The notes under the pieces were generated by a model that made no database searches, was not told the origin of the DNA, and was given only the letters and a program-made list of their open reading frames with translations. The translations under genes and the position numbers were made by a program. A stretch of 64,000 nucleotides of DNA, taken from NCBI GenBank assembly GCA_947623455.1, contig OX392530.1, positions 3,695,501-3,759,500 on the forward strand, written 5' to 3'. Below are positions 63,831-64,000 of this stretch, in pieces. The DNA is from Mimachlamys varia. Lineage: Eukaryota > Mollusca > Bivalvia > Pectinida > Pectinidae. Numbering within the stretch: the first letter of the stretch is position 1; the number at the start of each line of letters is the position of its first letter.

Positions 63831-63928
63831 ATTTAAAAAAGTTTTTTGTGAAACAATACTAGCTCGGCTTTTTGGACAACGAACCTTATTAGATATGTAT
63901 TTTACCATTACAATATAGTTATAGAACA

Positions 63929-64000
63929 ATGAACTTTCGTGCAACAGCAGTTGTATTCGTTTGTCTTCTTGTGGTTAGAAATTCACGTGCGCAGTTTGCT
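63929..64000 (+). CDS. Start of a secreted-protein gene (signal peptide only)
   Basis: The last 72 bases give 24 codons reading MNFRATAVVFVCLLVVRNSR then AQFA, running off the window. This is a textbook secretory signal: a positive residue near the start, a hydrophobic core (AVVFVCLLVV), and a small-residue cleavage site after SRA before QFA. The ATG is preceded by GAACA, an acceptable eukaryotic start context. The mature protein is outside the window, so its function cannot be stated; secreted proteins such as shell-matrix, mucosal or peptide-precursor proteins are all possible. It is divergent from the receptor gene. Four short direct repeats lie 130-250 bases upstream. A chance open frame of this length is likely, but one with this exact signal-peptide pattern is much less so. 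Confidence 0.6.
   Translation, partial: MNFRATAVVFVCLLVVRNSRAQFA

Overview
The window is AT-rich, intron-rich eukaryotic DNA, almost certainly from a marine lophotrochozoan and probably a bivalve mollusc. This rests on spliced GT-AG exons, long introns full of tRNA-derived SINEs, MITE-like elements, minisatellites and decayed reverse-transcriptase (RT) retroelements, and no prokaryotic gene organisation. The species cannot be fixed from the sequence.

One gene dominates. A minus-strand ionotropic glutamate receptor of the NMDA type, closest to the glycine-binding GluN3 (GRIN3) subunit, occupies about 20.6-53.3 kb. Six consecutive exons could be joined with consistent splice phases: 53332-52294 (end of the N-terminal domain, S1, M1, pore loop, M3), 38108-37975 (S2 start), 30345-30195 (S2 middle), 29388-29098 (S2 end and M4), 28197-28078 (start of the tail) and 21435-20623 (long cytoplasmic tail with a stop codon). 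Together they give 848 residues of continuous reading frame. The amino-terminal-domain exons were not found and should lie upstream of 53.3 kb or outside the window. A second gene starts at the right edge on the plus strand (63929 onward): 24 codons of a secretory signal peptide before the window ends.

The rest is repeat-rich non-coding DNA. 0-2.5 kb: a 27-bp minisatellite, degenerate 37-bp repeats and two decayed RT copies. 5.4-5.8 kb: two SINE remnants. 10.4 and 32.5 kb: two copies of one MITE with matching terminal inverted repeats. 12.7-14.3 kb: further RT pseudogenes. 22.2 and 46.8 kb: long palindromic foldback elements. 30.8 and 36.6 kb: a C-homopolymer with CA repeat and a 22-base G run. 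34.1 kb: a 28-bp minisatellite. 49.3-51.1 kb: a 1.8-kb minisatellite with higher-order structure. 59.6-61.8 kb: a nearly perfect 1081-bp tandem duplication carrying a SINE. 61.8-63.5 kb: the longest RT pseudogene with its 3' tail. Short copies of that same tail are scattered in both orientations through the window.

I found no CRISPR array, no rRNA or functional tRNA gene, and no defence-type or other clearly new system. The most notable points are the GluN3-like receptor with a histidine at the pore tip where vertebrate GluN3 has arginine, its two competing tail acceptor sites, the young 1081-bp duplication, and the signal-peptide gene at the edge with short direct repeats upstream.
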